Position numbers and translations under genes: made by a program. From Stieleria maiorica (GTDB lineage: Bacteria > Planctomycetota > Planctomycetia > Pirellulales > Pirellulaceae), in NCBI RefSeq assembly GCF_008035925.1, contig NZ_CP036264.1, positions 5,206,402 through 5,270,401 of the forward strand: DNA of 64,000 nucleotides. The letters are read 5' to 3'. A model generated the notes under the pieces. That model did not search any database and had not been told where the DNA came from. It saw only the letters and a program-made list of their open reading frames with translations. The stretch's first letter is position 1, and the number at the start of each line of letters is the position of its first letter. This document shows, one piece after another, positions 35,233-45,016 of this stretch.

Positions 35233-36498
35233 ATGATCTCACGACGCAATTGGTTGCTCTCCTCGGGCTTGGCCGGATTTTCGGCGGGGTTCTCTGGTGG
35301 AAGCTGGCTGAAGGCGAGCGCCGAAGAGGCCGCCACCAAACGAAAAAAGTGTATTTTGATCTGGCTTGACGGTGGCCCGAGCCACATCGACACGCTTGAT
35401 CCAAAACCTGACGCTCCGGATGGGCACGGCGGACCGCTTCGACCGATCCAAACCTCGGTTGCCGGTATTCACCTCGCCGAATCCATGCCGGCCATCGCCA
35501 AGCTGATCGATCGTGGTGCGATCATCCGCGGGATGAGCACTCAAGAGCGCCAACATGCCGTTGGTCGGAAACACCTGCACACCGGCTACCTGACATCGCA
35601 GGCGCTCGATTTTCCCAGCATCGGGTCAGTCGTTTCATACTTTCACAGCGAAAGTGAAGGTGGGCCACCTCGCTACGTCCATCTGGGCGGCGGCGATTCG
35701 AGCGGCTGTTCCTCCGGTTTTCTGGGTGCCAGTCACAACCCGTTGAAGGTGGTGGAACAGATCGACCATCTCCGGTCCAAAGTACGTCCGAACGAGTATT
35801 CACGCAGAATGAAGCTACTGCTGGACTGGGAGCAGACTCACCCTAAGAAAGACGAAGCACTGTTCACGGCTCACCGTCAAACGCTCCGCAAGACGCTAGA
35901 CTTTATGCATAGCGACTACCCCGGTGCGTTCGATCTGGCGAATGAGCCCGACTCGATTCGTCAGCAATACGGGAAAACAAAAATCGGCAATGCGTGCCTG
36001 CAGGCTCGCCGACTTGTCGAACGCGACGTCTCATTTGTCGAAGTCAATTCGCCACATTGGGATATGCATAGCGGTATCTATAGTGAAGACACGTCTGGAA
36101 TCAAATACAGAACACTTGAACTGGACCAAGCGGTTGCGGCATTAACACTTGACCTGGACAGCCGGGGACTACTCAACGACACCCTGATCGTCTGGATGGG
36201 GGAATTTGGAAGAACCCCCGAGCTTCGTGACGGTAATCGAAATGGCCGCGATCATTATCCGACCGCTTGGTCAACGCTTTTGATCGGTGGTGGAATCCCC
36301 GGCGGGCAAGTGATCGGTAAAACGGACGAACGAGGTGCAACCGTGCTCGACCGTCCGGTCAGTGCGGCCGATTTCCTTGCAACGGTTTACCAGATCATCG
36401 GGCTGGATCACCGTTTGGAAGTGATCGCACCCGGCAATCGCCCGATGCAGCTGGTCGACCGCCTTGCGACCCCGGTCCCCATCGAAAGTCTGGTCTGA
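35233..36498 (+). CDS. DUF1501-domain protein with Tat signal
   Basis: A 421-residue protein. The N-terminus has a twin-arginine signal (SRRNWLLSSGLAGFSAG). The mature part is a DUF1501 domain, a sulfatase/alkaline-phosphatase-like fold: CILIWLDGGPSHIDTLDP, MSTQERQHAVGRKHLHTGY, VNSPHWDMHS, and WMGEFGRTPELRDGNGRDHYP-type C-terminal metal-site segments (about residues 320-345). Such genes accompany DUF1549/DUF1553 genes across planctomycetes. The role is unknown; hydrolysis of an ester on an extracellular sugar polymer has been speculated. It lies 30 bases after its partner gene. Confidence 0.92.
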   Translation: MISRRNWLLSSGLAGFSAGFSGGSWLKASAEEAATKRKKCILIWLDGGPSHIDTLDPKPDAPDGHGGPLRPIQTSVAGIHLAESMPAIAKLIDRGAIIRGMSTQERQHAVGRKHLHTGYLTSQALDFPSIGSVVSYFHSESEGGPPRYVHLGGGDSSGCSSGFLGASHNPLKVVEQIDHLRSKVRPNEYSRRMKLLLDWEQTHPKKDEALFTAHRQTLRKTLDFMHSDYPGAFDLANEPDSIRQQYGKTKIGNACLQARRLVERDVSFVEVNSPHWDMHSGIYSEDTSGIKYRTLELDQAVAALTLDLDSRGLLNDTLIVWMGEFGRTPELRDGNRNGRDHYPTAWSTLLIGGGIPGGQVIGKTDERGATVLDRPVSAADFLATVYQIIGLDHRLEVIAPGNRPMQLVDRLATPVPIESLV

Positions 36499-36525
36499 GG
36501 TCTCCCAATCCGCAATCTCGGAGCT

Positions 36526-36540
36526 GCCGTTACAAACGGC
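36526..36540 (+). terminator. Short hairpin after the DUF1501 gene
   Basis: GCCGTT-ACA-AACGGC forms a perfect 6-bp stem with a 3-base loop, 27 bases after the stop. No T-run follows, so rho-independent termination is doubtful, but it marks the end of the two-gene unit. Confidence 0.35.
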
Positions 36541-36661
36541 CGAGCCTGCCGGAATTGCCTGCGGTTGCCCCGTCTCTGGACGGTCGCCGCAAGCATAATG
36601 GGCGGTTGCTAGTACACTCTCGTTCACATCACATTGGATCGATCGGAAGATGAGCGGCGAC

Positions 36662-36682
36662 GTATCGCTATTGAAGTGATAC
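36662..36682 (+). promoter_or_regulatory. Inverted repeat before the GT2 gene
   Basis: GTATCGCT-ATTGA-AGTGATAC is an 8-bp stem with one G-T pair and a 5-base loop, 42 bases upstream of the next start codon. It may be an operator or an mRNA leader hairpin; no protein can be assigned. Confidence 0.35.
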
Positions 36683-36724
36683 AGCGTCTGCCAACAAACC
36701 GTTCCCCAGCCAATACGGAAACCC

Positions 36725-37405
36725 ATGTTTAAGATTACCGTTGGTGTCTGTTGCTATCGCCAAAAACAATGGCTTTATCGTTGCCTGCGAAGCCTTTCCA
36801 GCCAAACCCTGCCGCACGATCAGTTCGAAGTGCTGTTGGTCAACGATGAACCAGACGAAGACCTGAGTGACGTCCAGGAGTGTTTCGAAGAGGACTCCGC
36901 CTTCAACATTCGCCTGATCAACAACAAGCAGAATCTTGGACTGCCCGGATCGCTCAATCAAATCTTGCGTCGATCCCGCGGCCAGTACTTCGTTCGCGTC
37001 GATGCCGACGATTACGTCTCAAGACATTTCCTTTTTGTCTTGTCGCTGTTTTTGGATATGAACCGCACCTACCAAGCGGTGACCTGTGACTATCGAAAAG
37101 TCAATGAGGTGGGAACACCGCTGGAAACGTTGAAATTCCAGGACGAGCCGATCGCCTGCGGCATCATGTACACCTACGAGGCACTTTGCAATCTGAATTT
37201 CTACAACGAGGAATTCAAAATGCGCGAAGGACATGATCTGTTGAATCGGTTCTCGGAGAAGTATTGCGTGATGCATCTGCCGTTCCCCCTGTATCGCTAC
37301 CGGATCCACGATTCCAATCGGACGCACAACGCCGATGAAGTACGTCGGTATGACTCGCAGCTTGAAGCAGCCAGTTCCGCAAAGGACCAGGGTGTCAGTT
37401 CGTAG
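36725..37405 (+). CDS. GT2-family glycosyltransferase (short)
   Basis: A 226-residue GT-A enzyme, near the minimum length for the family. It starts FKITVGVCCYRQKQWLYRCL and has EVLLVNDEPDED (nucleotide-binding), NLGLPGSLNQ and the metal-binding VRVDADDYVSRHF (the DxD-type DAD). The C-terminal part KMREGHDLLNRFSEKYCVMH contains the typical catalytic-base region. No membrane segment. It may add a single sugar or a backbone branch. Confidence 0.85.
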   Translation: MFKITVGVCCYRQKQWLYRCLRSLSSQTLPHDQFEVLLVNDEPDEDLSDVQECFEEDSAFNIRLINNKQNLGLPGSLNQILRRSRGQYFVRVDADDYVSRHFLFVLSLFLDMNRTYQAVTCDYRKVNEVGTPLETLKFQDEPIACGIMYTYEALCNLNFYNEEFKMREGHDLLNRFSEKYCVMHLPFPLYRYRIHDSNRTHNADEVRRYDSQLEAASSAKDQGVSS

Positions 37406-37497
37406 CGACTATTTCACCGGACCGTACTGCCCTTCCGTTGCGTGCTGCGATCGCACCGACAATCCACTGCCACTCATAACACTTCTATCAAACCTCG

Positions 37498-38520
37498 ATG
37501 AGTTCAGAATTTCGAATCGGGATTGTCGGTTGCGGGAAGATTTCGCGGCGTCATGTCGAAGCCTGCTTGATGTCGACCAAGGTTGCCATCACGGCTCTTG
37601 TTGACCCAGCGATCGACAACGCCGTGGCTCTTTCAAAAGAATTCGGTGTCACTGCGAATATCGCAGCGAACATTGATCAGTGCATCAATGAGCTGGACGG
37701 CGTGATCATTGCGGCACCGAACAATTTCCATCGCGAGATCGCAATCACCTGTGCCGGCGCCGGCGTTCATGTTTTGATTGAGAAACCTATCGCGGGGAAC
37801 AGCGAAGACGCGGAAGCGATCTGCCTGGCACACGAGCGGGCGGGAACGGTGTGTTCGGTGGGGTTCGTGACGCGTTACCGGAGCAACAACCGCCAAATGC
37901 ATCGCTTGATTCAATCAGGCTACTTTGGTGAGATCACTGAATTCGCTTACCAATTCGGATCCCGCGGTGGCTGGGCGCCACTTTCAGCGTACAACCTGGA
38001 CAAAGAAGCCACCGGTGGTGGCGTGCTGGTCGTCACGGGATCGCATTTTCTGGATCGAATGATTCACTGGTTCGGGATTCCTACAGAATCGTGTCTATGG
38101 ACCGATTCCGAAGGCGGTCCGGAAGCGAACTCATTCGCCGCCTTTCGATTTGACCGAGAAGAAGACGCATCCATCCACGGATCGGCGAGGTTCTCCAAAA
38201 CCGTTGCACTGCCTGCGGGATTTGTGATGAAAACGAGCAAGGGGATTGTCAGTCTGGTGGATTCCCCGGATGCCCGCATCAAGATTCGTACCGGTGACGA
38301 CTCGCCAACATTGGCGATCGAACCCGACGATGAGTCTGGAAACATCTTTCACGCACAGGTGGAAGACTTCGTCCGTGCATGTCGGGGACAAGAATCATCC
38401 GTGGTCAGCGGTCGCGATGCGCTGCAGTCCGTGCTCCTTACCGAAGAACTCTATCGCAACAGCGGGGCCTTGGGCGAAGCACCTTCAACCGGCGTCTTGC
38501 GTCAGAGCGTTTCTCACTGA
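37498..38520 (+). CDS. Gfo/Idh/MocA-family oxidoreductase
   Basis: A 340-residue NAD(P)-dependent oxidoreductase: Rossmann motif RIGIVGCGKISRRH, IIAAPNNFHREIA, the catalytic EKPIAG (Lys-Pro) and the substrate-side GGGVLVVTGSHFLDRMIHWFG with its active-site His. Members in glycan loci oxidise or reduce nucleotide sugars, for example at C3, as in the WlbA step toward diacetamido-uronates. An SDR gene follows after 26 bases, so the pair may form a nucleotide-sugar module. Substrate unknown. Confidence 0.88.
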   Translation: MSSEFRIGIVGCGKISRRHVEACLMSTKVAITALVDPAIDNAVALSKEFGVTANIAANIDQCINELDGVIIAAPNNFHREIAITCAGAGVHVLIEKPIAGNSEDAEAICLAHERAGTVCSVGFVTRYRSNNRQMHRLIQSGYFGEITEFAYQFGSRGGWAPLSAYNLDKEATGGGVLVVTGSHFLDRMIHWFGIPTESCLWTDSEGGPEANSFAAFRFDREEDASIHGSARFSKTVALPAGFVMKTSKGIVSLVDSPDARIKIRTGDDSPTLAIEPDDESGNIFHAQVEDFVRACRGQESSVVSGRDALQSVLLTEELYRNSGALGEAPSTGVLRQSVSH

Positions 38521-38546
38521 AAATCATCAGCATTGGATAAATAGGC

Positions 38547-39701
38547 ATGAACAAAATTGCGATTTTCGGTGCATCGGGATTTGTCGGCAGCACGCTTGCA
38601 GAAGAGTTGCTAGCCGAAGGAGTGCCTGTCCGCTGCCTGATCCATTCCTCGGGCAATGCGTGGCGATTGTCGCGGCATCGCATTGATTTGCAAATGGTCG
38701 ATTTGCTCGATCCCGCGTCGGTCCGCAGAGCGATTGCCGATTGCAGCCATGTCGTCAATTGCTCACGCGGAAAAGGCGAGGCGATGACGGTCGGGGCGAA
38801 AAACCTGATTGATGTATGCGCCGAGGCGAACGTTGAGCGTTTTGTTCACATCAGCAGTGTGGCGGTGTACGGCGATGCGTTTTCTGTTCCCGTCATCAGC
38901 GAGGACCATGCCACCACTCCCGAACACGGATCGTACGGATGGAAGAAACTGAAACAGGACGAAATGGTCCAGCGGGCGTTTCGGCGGGGATTGAATTCGG
39001 TGGTGGTGTGCCCGCCAAATATTTCGGGTCCCTATTCGATGTTTCTGGAGGAAATCTGCCGTGAACTGAAAGCGGGGACCTTTGCCTTTGTCGATGAAGG
39101 CCGTTTCCCCTGTCCGCTGATTGATGTCGGAAACCTGACTCATGCACTGCGCCAAGGACTGAATGCGTCCGAGGGCGACGGGCAACGTCGCTTGGTCTGC
39201 GACGAACCCACGGCGACGTGGCGAGAAGTGGTCACTGCGTTGAGCGAGATGCTGGAGATTTCGAATCCAATCCCCAGCGTGACGTCGGCCGAGGCGGAGG
39301 AATTGACGCGGTCGAAACGGCCCCAAAAAGGGTCGATCAAGAAGTCGATGGGGCACCTTGTTTCATCAGGGGTGCGGATGTCCCTGCGGCAAGACCCGTA
39401 CATCGGAAGCCTGGAAAAGTTTGCGGTCAATTGTGCGAAGCGGCTTCCCAAGACGATCCAGGATCAGTTGCGAGATGATCAAAAGAGAATCTCACCAGTC
39501 GTGGCCAAACCAAATGTTTCCGTGCGTTTGTTGAGTCAACAGTTACGGAACGTCACCTATTCCTGTGACGCGGCCAAGAAGGCATGGGGCTACGATCCGC
39601 CGATCGATTTTGCCGAGAGCATGGATCGATTTCAGCAGTGGGCGAAACTGCATTGGGGGCTGGGCAGCGCACCGTATCAACTACTCGCGGAACTGCGTTG
39701 A
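38547..39701 (+). CDS. Extended SDR (NAD-dependent epimerase/dehydratase-like)
   Basis: A 384-residue protein with the nucleotide motif KIAIFGASGFVGSTLAEELL, HISSVAVYGD, and YGWKKLKQDE supplying Tyr-x3-Lys. A longer C-terminal region (residues ~250-384) is not typical of standard epimerases and contains basic stretches. Directly followed by the O-antigen-ligase-like gene with no gap (TGA then ATG). It likely modifies a nucleotide sugar for this glycan; a reductase or epimerase cannot be distinguished. Confidence 0.85.
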   Translation: MNKIAIFGASGFVGSTLAEELLAEGVPVRCLIHSSGNAWRLSRHRIDLQMVDLLDPASVRRAIADCSHVVNCSRGKGEAMTVGAKNLIDVCAEANVERFVHISSVAVYGDAFSVPVISEDHATTPEHGSYGWKKLKQDEMVQRAFRRGLNSVVVCPPNISGPYSMFLEEICRELKAGTFAFVDEGRFPCPLIDVGNLTHALRQGLNASEGDGQRRLVCDEPTATWREVVTALSEMLEISNPIPSVTSAEAEELTRSKRPQKGSIKKSMGHLVSSGVRMSLRQDPYIGSLEKFAVNCAKRLPKTIQDQLRDDQKRISPVVAKPNVSVRLLSQQLRNVTYSCDAAKKAWGYDPPIDFAESMDRFQQWAKLHWGLGSAPYQLLAELR

Positions 39702-40982
39702 ATGCTCAAATCGCTCATCTACTTGTTGCTGTTTGTGATCGGGATCGGTGCTACGATCTCCAGTTCGCTGTGGGGTGGCGTGACGGTCATCCTGGCGTAC
39801 CTGTTGAACCCACACCTGGTCGCCCGCGAAATCCCGCTGCAACGCTATCAGTTCTACGCCACCGCAGCATTCGTTCTCTCGACGATGATGTATCCGGCGA
39901 GCCGCTTGCGCTCGGTCGGTGTGGACAAATGGGTTTTTACCTTCCTTTGGTTCTATGTAGCTGACTGCTGTGTCGTATCACTTTTGCTGTCGCGAGATCC
40001 CCTTTGGGCGATCGACCACGCAATCGAATTTGGCAAAACGATTTTGGTCGCATGGCTGTTAACCAAAATCGTCCACTCGGAGCGGGACATTCGGATCTTG
40101 CTGATCGCTTGTGTGATCGGTGGGTTCCATGCGGCGTTCATGCACACCGTTGGAATCGACCTGGACTGGGTCTCCGAGAAATACAAGGCGGAATACGGCG
40201 TGTTGCCAGAAGCGCAGGCGCCGACCAACCTTTTGTTGTTGCCTTTGTTTGTGCTGATCGCAATGTTGGGCAGCACCCGCTATGAAAAGTTATTGGGATG
40301 GATGGGGCTTCCAATCGTATTGAACAGCATCGTCGAGTCTTACCAGCGTGCCTATTTTGTTGGGTTGCTTGCCGAAAGCGTCTTTTTGCTGCTGTTCTTA
40401 CCCAAGCGGATCGCGATTCGCTTGATCCCCGTCCTGGCCGTTGCGATCGTTCTTTACGTCTCTGTATTGACGCCAGAAAACTATTGGTCGTGGATGGACA
40501 CCATCAACGAGCCGACAAAGGAGGGTTCGGCAGCCAGCAGGTATGATCTCTACAAGGCTAGTGGTGAGATGCTTGCCGATCACCCGCTTGGCGTGGGCTA
40601 CCGCAGTTTTATCCTTGAGTCGAAAAAGTATTATGGGGCCAGTAAAGCCGCGCACAGCACGATCTGTACAGTCGCTTGCGAAACGGGCGTGCAAGGATTT
40701 TGCTTGTGGCTGGGAGCCGTTCTGACCACGTTTTGGATTTTGCGTCGAATCAGAAAAGCTGCCGATCCAAGCAATCCGCATCAACTTGAAGTCTACGCCA
40801 TGGGGATCGAGATCGGACTTATCGGTTGGCTGGTCGGCGGACTGTTCCACTCTGACCACCAAACCGATCCCGCATACTGGTTTCTCGCTTTCGCGGTCGT
40901 TCTACATCGGCTGCGGTTTGCGCCTCCTGAAATAGAACTCGATCCCAACGCGCCCGACGCTGCCGGTTCGACATTTGGCTGA
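39702..40982 (+). CDS. O-antigen ligase / polymerase-like membrane protein
   Basis: A 426-residue polytopic protein with about 10-11 membrane segments and a large periplasmic loop (about residues 255-320) with SAASRYDLYKASGEMLADHP and LGVGYRSF, the Wzy_C/WaaL signature arrangement. The N-terminal MLKSLIYLLLFVIGIGATIS and AYLLNPH resemble the exosortase-A-associated O-glycosylation-ligase group as I recall it. It either polymerises repeat units (Wzy) or transfers glycan to an acceptor. It starts immediately after the SDR stop, so translation is coupled. Confidence 0.85.
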   Translation: MLKSLIYLLLFVIGIGATISSSLWGGVTVILAYLLNPHLVAREIPLQRYQFYATAAFVLSTMMYPASRLRSVGVDKWVFTFLWFYVADCCVVSLLLSRDPLWAIDHAIEFGKTILVAWLLTKIVHSERDIRILLIACVIGGFHAAFMHTVGIDLDWVSEKYKAEYGVLPEAQAPTNLLLLPLFVLIAMLGSTRYEKLLGWMGLPIVLNSIVESYQRAYFVGLLAESVFLLLFLPKRIAIRLIPVLAVAIVLYVSVLTPENYWSWMDTINEPTKEGSAASRYDLYKASGEMLADHPLGVGYRSFILESKKYYGASKAAHSTICTVACETGVQGFCLWLGAVLTTFWILRRIRKAADPSNPHQLEVYAMGIEIGLIGWLVGGLFHSDHQTDPAYWFLAFAVVLHRLRFAPPEIELDPNAPDAAGSTFG

Positions 40983-41111
40983 CGCCGATCGGCATCCCCC
41001 CCAACTTCTCACACGTCAGCCGCCACTTTGTTGGTCGCTAGCGTCGTCACGAATCCCAAGCCTCACGTTCCCCCCATCGAAGATTGAATCGTCGTTTCAA
41101 GAGAGCGAGCC

Positions 41112-42332
41112 ATGAAAACAGAGCAACTGAATTCGGACTTGACGGCTGCAAACACAGAATCTGACAGGGATGGGGGGGATGACCGCGGACTGGAGTTGTC
41201 GGTCGTCATGCCCTGCTTGAATGAAGCAGAAACGTTGCAGATCTGCATTGAGAAATCACTCGACACGATGCAAGCGCACGGCATCGATGGAGAGGTGGTA
41301 ATCGCCGACAATGGAAGCACGGATGGCTCTCAAGAAATCGCGCGTCGCTCGGGAGCCCGAGTCGTGCCTGTCGAATCAAAAGGATACGGCAGTGCATTGC
41401 GAGGCGGAATCGCAGCGGCGAAGGGAAAATTCGTGATCATGGGTGACGCCGACGACAGCTACGATTTCACCCATATTCCTAGAATCCTGGAAAAACTGAG
41501 GGATGGAAATGATCTGGTGATGGGCAACCGATTTAAAGGCGGGATCGAACCGGGCGCGATGCCGCCTCTGCACCGCTATTTGGGGAATCCTGTGCTCTCC
41601 GGGATCGGGCGTTTGTTCTTTTCTGCCCCTTGCGGAGATTTTCACTGCGGACTCCGCGGTTTTCGCCAGGACTTGGTCGAGCGATTGGACCTCCGCACGA
41701 CCGGGATGGAATTCGCCAGTGAAATGGTCGTCAAGTCAACCTTGCACAAAGTCCGCATCGCGGAGGTTCCGACTACGCTTTCTCCGGATGGACGATCGCG
41801 GGCACCACACTTGCGGAGTTTCCGGGACGGCTGGCGGCACCTCCGATTTATGATGCTGTACAGCCCGCGCTGGCTATTCCTCTACCCGGGACTGTTGGTT
41901 TTTCTGATCGGCGTCGTGGGGATGCTGTGGCTGCTTCCTGGCAGCCGATTTGTCGGGAATATCGTTCTGGACATCAACACACTGCTCTATGCCGCCGGGG
42001 CCGTCCTGATCGGTTTCCAGGCGGTCCTGTTTTCGGTCCTGACAAAGGTCTTTGCCGTGACCTCCGGCCTGATCCCCAAACCGGTATCGTGGGAAAAATG
42101 GTTTCAGATTGCGAAGCTGGAAACGGGGCTGATTCTTGGCGGCGTGCTCATGGTGGGCGGAGTGATCGGGTCCGTCTTTGCGGTGACCCAGTGGGGGCAA
42201 GAATCATTTGGCGAGCTTGATCCGTCTCAGATGATGCGTTTGGTCATCCCGAGTGTGCTCGCGATGGCGTTAGGTTGCCAAATCGCCCTTTTCAGTTTCT
42301 TTTTCAGCGTCTTGGGATTAGCCCGAGACTAG
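41112..42332 (+). CDS. Membrane GT2 (DPM1/GtrB-like polyprenyl-phosphate glycosyltransferase)
   Basis: A 406-residue protein. The cytoplasmic GT-A domain (residues ~30-260) has LSVVMPCLNEAETLQ, VVIADNGSTDGSQEI, GKFVIMGDADDSYDF (the DAD metal site), and DFHCGLRGFRQDL. Four membrane helices follow (~265-400). It probably makes an undecaprenyl-phosphate-sugar donor that the GT-C-like protein encoded directly downstream uses on the periplasmic side, a standard pairing. Donor sugar unknown. Confidence 0.88.
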   Translation: MKTEQLNSDLTAANTESDRDGGDDRGLELSVVMPCLNEAETLQICIEKSLDTMQAHGIDGEVVIADNGSTDGSQEIARRSGARVVPVESKGYGSALRGGIAAAKGKFVIMGDADDSYDFTHIPRILEKLRDGNDLVMGNRFKGGIEPGAMPPLHRYLGNPVLSGIGRLFFSAPCGDFHCGLRGFRQDLVERLDLRTTGMEFASEMVVKSTLHKVRIAEVPTTLSPDGRSRAPHLRSFRDGWRHLRFMMLYSPRWLFLYPGLLVFLIGVVGMLWLLPGSRFVGNIVLDINTLLYAAGAVLIGFQAVLFSVLTKVFAVTSGLIPKPVSWEKWFQIAKLETGLILGGVLMVGGVIGSVFAVTQWGQESFGELDPSQMMRLVIPSVLAMALGCQIALFSFFFSVLGLARD

Positions 42333-42380
42333 GCGTCGTGATTGCATTGGATCGTTAAGCACCGCGTGAGAGGCATTTCG

Positions 42381-43835
42381 ATGTCGTTCTTGTTCATCCC
42401 GAAACATCCACGCGTGGCCGTGTTTGTCGTCTGTATGGCCATCAATTTGGTGGTTCAGATAACCGTGCTTGTCAGAAATCCTGAGTACATGAAGGATTAT
42501 GCTGTCGCCGGCGCGAAAGATGGAAAAGGTTATGTTCGAATTGGCGAAAATCTATTGTTGCGGGGTGAATACAGTCGGCATACCGAGCCACCCTACACAC
42601 CGAACATGCACCGCCCTCCCGTGTTTCCCGTCATTGCGGGATCCCTAAATCTGGTCTTCGGGGCGTTCGGGATTTATCTGACGCAGGCGATCTTTCATTC
42701 GCTGTCGTGTGTGTTGTTATTTGATATTGGGTCGAGTTGTTTCACACCTCGAACTGGTTTCCTCGCCGCGTTGCTGTTCGCACTGAACTTCATTTTTGTC
42801 TTTGCAAATCTTCGGCCGCTGTCAGAGGTTACCTTTACGCTTCTCGCTTTGGGCGGCGTGCGATACGTGCTGGTCTCACTCGATTCATCCGGGGATGATC
42901 GCAGGCTTTCAGCCAGTCTTTTGATCGCGGCGATACTCTTTGCACTCTGTATCTTGACTCGGCCTGCCGGCTTGTATCTGCCATTGCTTTGCATCGCCGC
43001 TGTTGCCGTCAATGGTATCAGCCGTCGAAAGTATTTTGCGACCGCCGTTCAAGTGACGTTATTCGCACTGGTCGTGTACCTGCCGGCATATGCGTGGACT
43101 TGGCGGAATCATCGCGCGACCGGGCTTGCCAAACTCACGTCAACGGATGTCGGGATGCCCGTGTACTACCTGGGGGCGGCCGCATATCAGATTCATCACG
43201 GGGTGGACCGCGAGGAAGCCCTTCAGATGATCCAAAACGAGTTCCAGATTCCGTCCAACCATGAGCTTCACAATCATGATTTCGTGGGGGGGAATCTGTC
43301 GGAGAAGTACTTCAGTGTGAAGCAAGCGGTCCGACCGGTCCTGAAAAAATATCCCATCGCGACGATTCAAGCGGGCACCACCGGAATCCTGCGGGCGGTC
43401 GGATCGCATACGGCGGCGAACTCGGCACTCGCGCTCGCGATGGAATGGAATCCCCCGGGATTCGGTCGACTGGTCAAAGGCGACCAACAGGCGTTTCGCG
43501 ACGTCTTTAAGAACTCATTGGCCCTGGTGGGAATTGTCGTCTGGCAGCTCATGCTGAGCGGAATGACGCTCGCTTTTGCCGCACTGACAGCCCTGTTGAT
43601 GCTCCGGCATCCAATGCGTTACCGACTGTCGGCCTGGTTGGTCCTTTTGGCGGCCGGCCACTTTCTTGTGATGCCCGCCCTTTCCGCATTTGTCGCGTCG
43701 TCTCGTGCTGCGGTTCCCTTGTGGCCATTTGCACTTGTCTTGGCTGCGGACACGATGTCGAGGTTTGTGTTCGATAGGCGTCATCACGAGGATCCCGACG
43801 TCCTTGAGTCTCCTGGGACGCCCAACTCCGTTTAG
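42381..43835 (+). CDS. GT-C family (ArnT/PMT-like) membrane glycosyltransferase
   Basis: About 484 residues with roughly 11 membrane segments. The first extracytoplasmic loop has a charged D-x-x-Y pattern (AKDGKGYVRIGENLLLRGEY) followed by MHRPPVFPVIAG, the layout of ArnT/PMT-type transferases, whose loop aspartate is catalytic. Such enzymes use polyprenyl-phosphate sugars, supplied here perhaps by the GT2 encoded 50 bases upstream. ATG 42381 is chosen; TTG 42342 and GTG 42366 are alternatives. Confidence 0.78.
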   Translation: MSFLFIPKHPRVAVFVVCMAINLVVQITVLVRNPEYMKDYAVAGAKDGKGYVRIGENLLLRGEYSRHTEPPYTPNMHRPPVFPVIAGSLNLVFGAFGIYLTQAIFHSLSCVLLFDIGSSCFTPRTGFLAALLFALNFIFVFANLRPLSEVTFTLLALGGVRYVLVSLDSSGDDRRLSASLLIAAILFALCILTRPAGLYLPLLCIAAVAVNGISRRKYFATAVQVTLFALVVYLPAYAWTWRNHRATGLAKLTSTDVGMPVYYLGAAAYQIHHGVDREEALQMIQNEFQIPSNHELHNHDFVGGNLSEKYFSVKQAVRPVLKKYPIATIQAGTTGILRAVGSHTAANSALALAMEWNPPGFGRLVKGDQQAFRDVFKNSLALVGIVVWQLMLSGMTLAFAALTALLMLRHPMRYRLSAWLVLLAAGHFLVMPALSAFVASSRAAVPLWPFALVLAADTMSRFVFDRRHHEDPDVLESPGTPNSV

Positions 43836-44059
43836 CGACCACCCTTCGCAAATCGCCTGCTGTCGCTACGCCACGGAACGCACCTCTTCGATTAATCGCT
43901 ACAATTGGCAAACGCCTTTCGTCTCCCCTGCGAAGTTGAACCACGGTTCTGACTACCGATTGCATCCGATCCGACGGCTCGCAAAATGAGCGTTTCACTT
44001 GAGGCGCGTGATCAACAAACAGAGTGAATTCGCGACGTGAAAAAACGCATAGAGAAAAC

Positions 44060-44968
44060 ATGTCAAGCAACAACGTAGCAAACGCGTCGGCAATGCCTCA
44101 GGACGCTGAACGCCCAGTTGAACGCGAGAATCAAACTGCGATCGATGATTTGACCGTCACAGTCATTGAGCCGCGCAACGGACTGCGGCTGCTTGACCTG
44201 GCTGAGCTGTTGCAGTACCGCGACCTGTTCATGTTTCTCGTCTGGCGTTCGGTAAAGGTGCGGTACGCCCAGTCGGCGATCGGGATCGGATGGGCAGTCA
44301 TCCAACCGGTTTTTTCGATGCTCGTTTTCAATATCGTCTTTGGCAAGCTGGCCAACATGGAATCGGACGGTGTGCCCTATGCGATCTTCAGTTTTACAGC
44401 ACTGGTCCCCTGGACGTATTTTTCAAACGCAGTCAATGACGGAACCAACAGTCTGGTCACGGGCGCAAACATCATCAGCAAGGTCTACTTTCCCCGGTTG
44501 ATTCTGCCGCTTTCGGCCGTCACGGCGAAACTGATCGATTTCGCGATCGCGATGGGGGTGCTAGCGTTGATGATGGTATGGTTTCAGGTCGTTCCTACGT
44601 GGGGCATCTTAGCATCGCCCCTGCTGATCGTGATGATGATTTTGACGGCGTCCGGCTTGGGGACATGGTTAACCGCACTGGCTGTCCAGTATCGCGACGT
44701 TAAACATGCGATGTCGTTTGTCGTGCAGTTGTTGATGTACGCGGCACCGGTCGTCTACCCAACCTCACTGGTTCCTGAACGATTCCAATACCTTTACGCT
44801 CTCAACCCGATGGTGGGAGTGATCGAGGGCTTCCGTGCGGCGTTGCTGGGGACTAGAGATATGCCATGGGATTTCATCGCGATCGGATTTGCAACCAGCA
44901 TCTTGATCGCCGCGACGGGGTTGGTGTATTTCCGAAACCGAGAACGCTTGTTCGCTGACGTCGCGTAA
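44060..44968 (+). CDS. wzm: ABC-2 polysaccharide exporter permease (Wzm-like)
   Basis: A 302-residue permease with a cytoplasmic N-terminal arm (LLDLAELLQYRDLFMFLVWR), the start of TM1 marked by VRYAQSAIGIGWAVIQPVFS, and six membrane segments in all, ending with a C-terminal FRNRERLFADVA. RLILPLSAVTAKLIDF and QYRDVKHAMSFVVQLLMYA are the ABC-2 family signature helices. It pairs with the ATPase encoded next to export a lipid-linked glycan across the inner membrane. ATG 44060 is preferred over GTG 44024. Confidence 0.94.
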   Translation: MSSNNVANASAMPQDAERPVERENQTAIDDLTVTVIEPRNGLRLLDLAELLQYRDLFMFLVWRSVKVRYAQSAIGIGWAVIQPVFSMLVFNIVFGKLANMESDGVPYAIFSFTALVPWTYFSNAVNDGTNSLVTGANIISKVYFPRLILPLSAVTAKLIDFAIAMGVLALMMVWFQVVPTWGILASPLLIVMMILTASGLGTWLTALAVQYRDVKHAMSFVVQLLMYAAPVVYPTSLVPERFQYLYALNPMVGVIEGFRAALLGTRDMPWDFIAIGFATSILIAATGLVYFRNRERLFADVA

Positions 44969-45016
44969 GGTTGCACGATTCAGTCGGTGCCCCAACACTC
45001 CATCCAGACAAACAGA

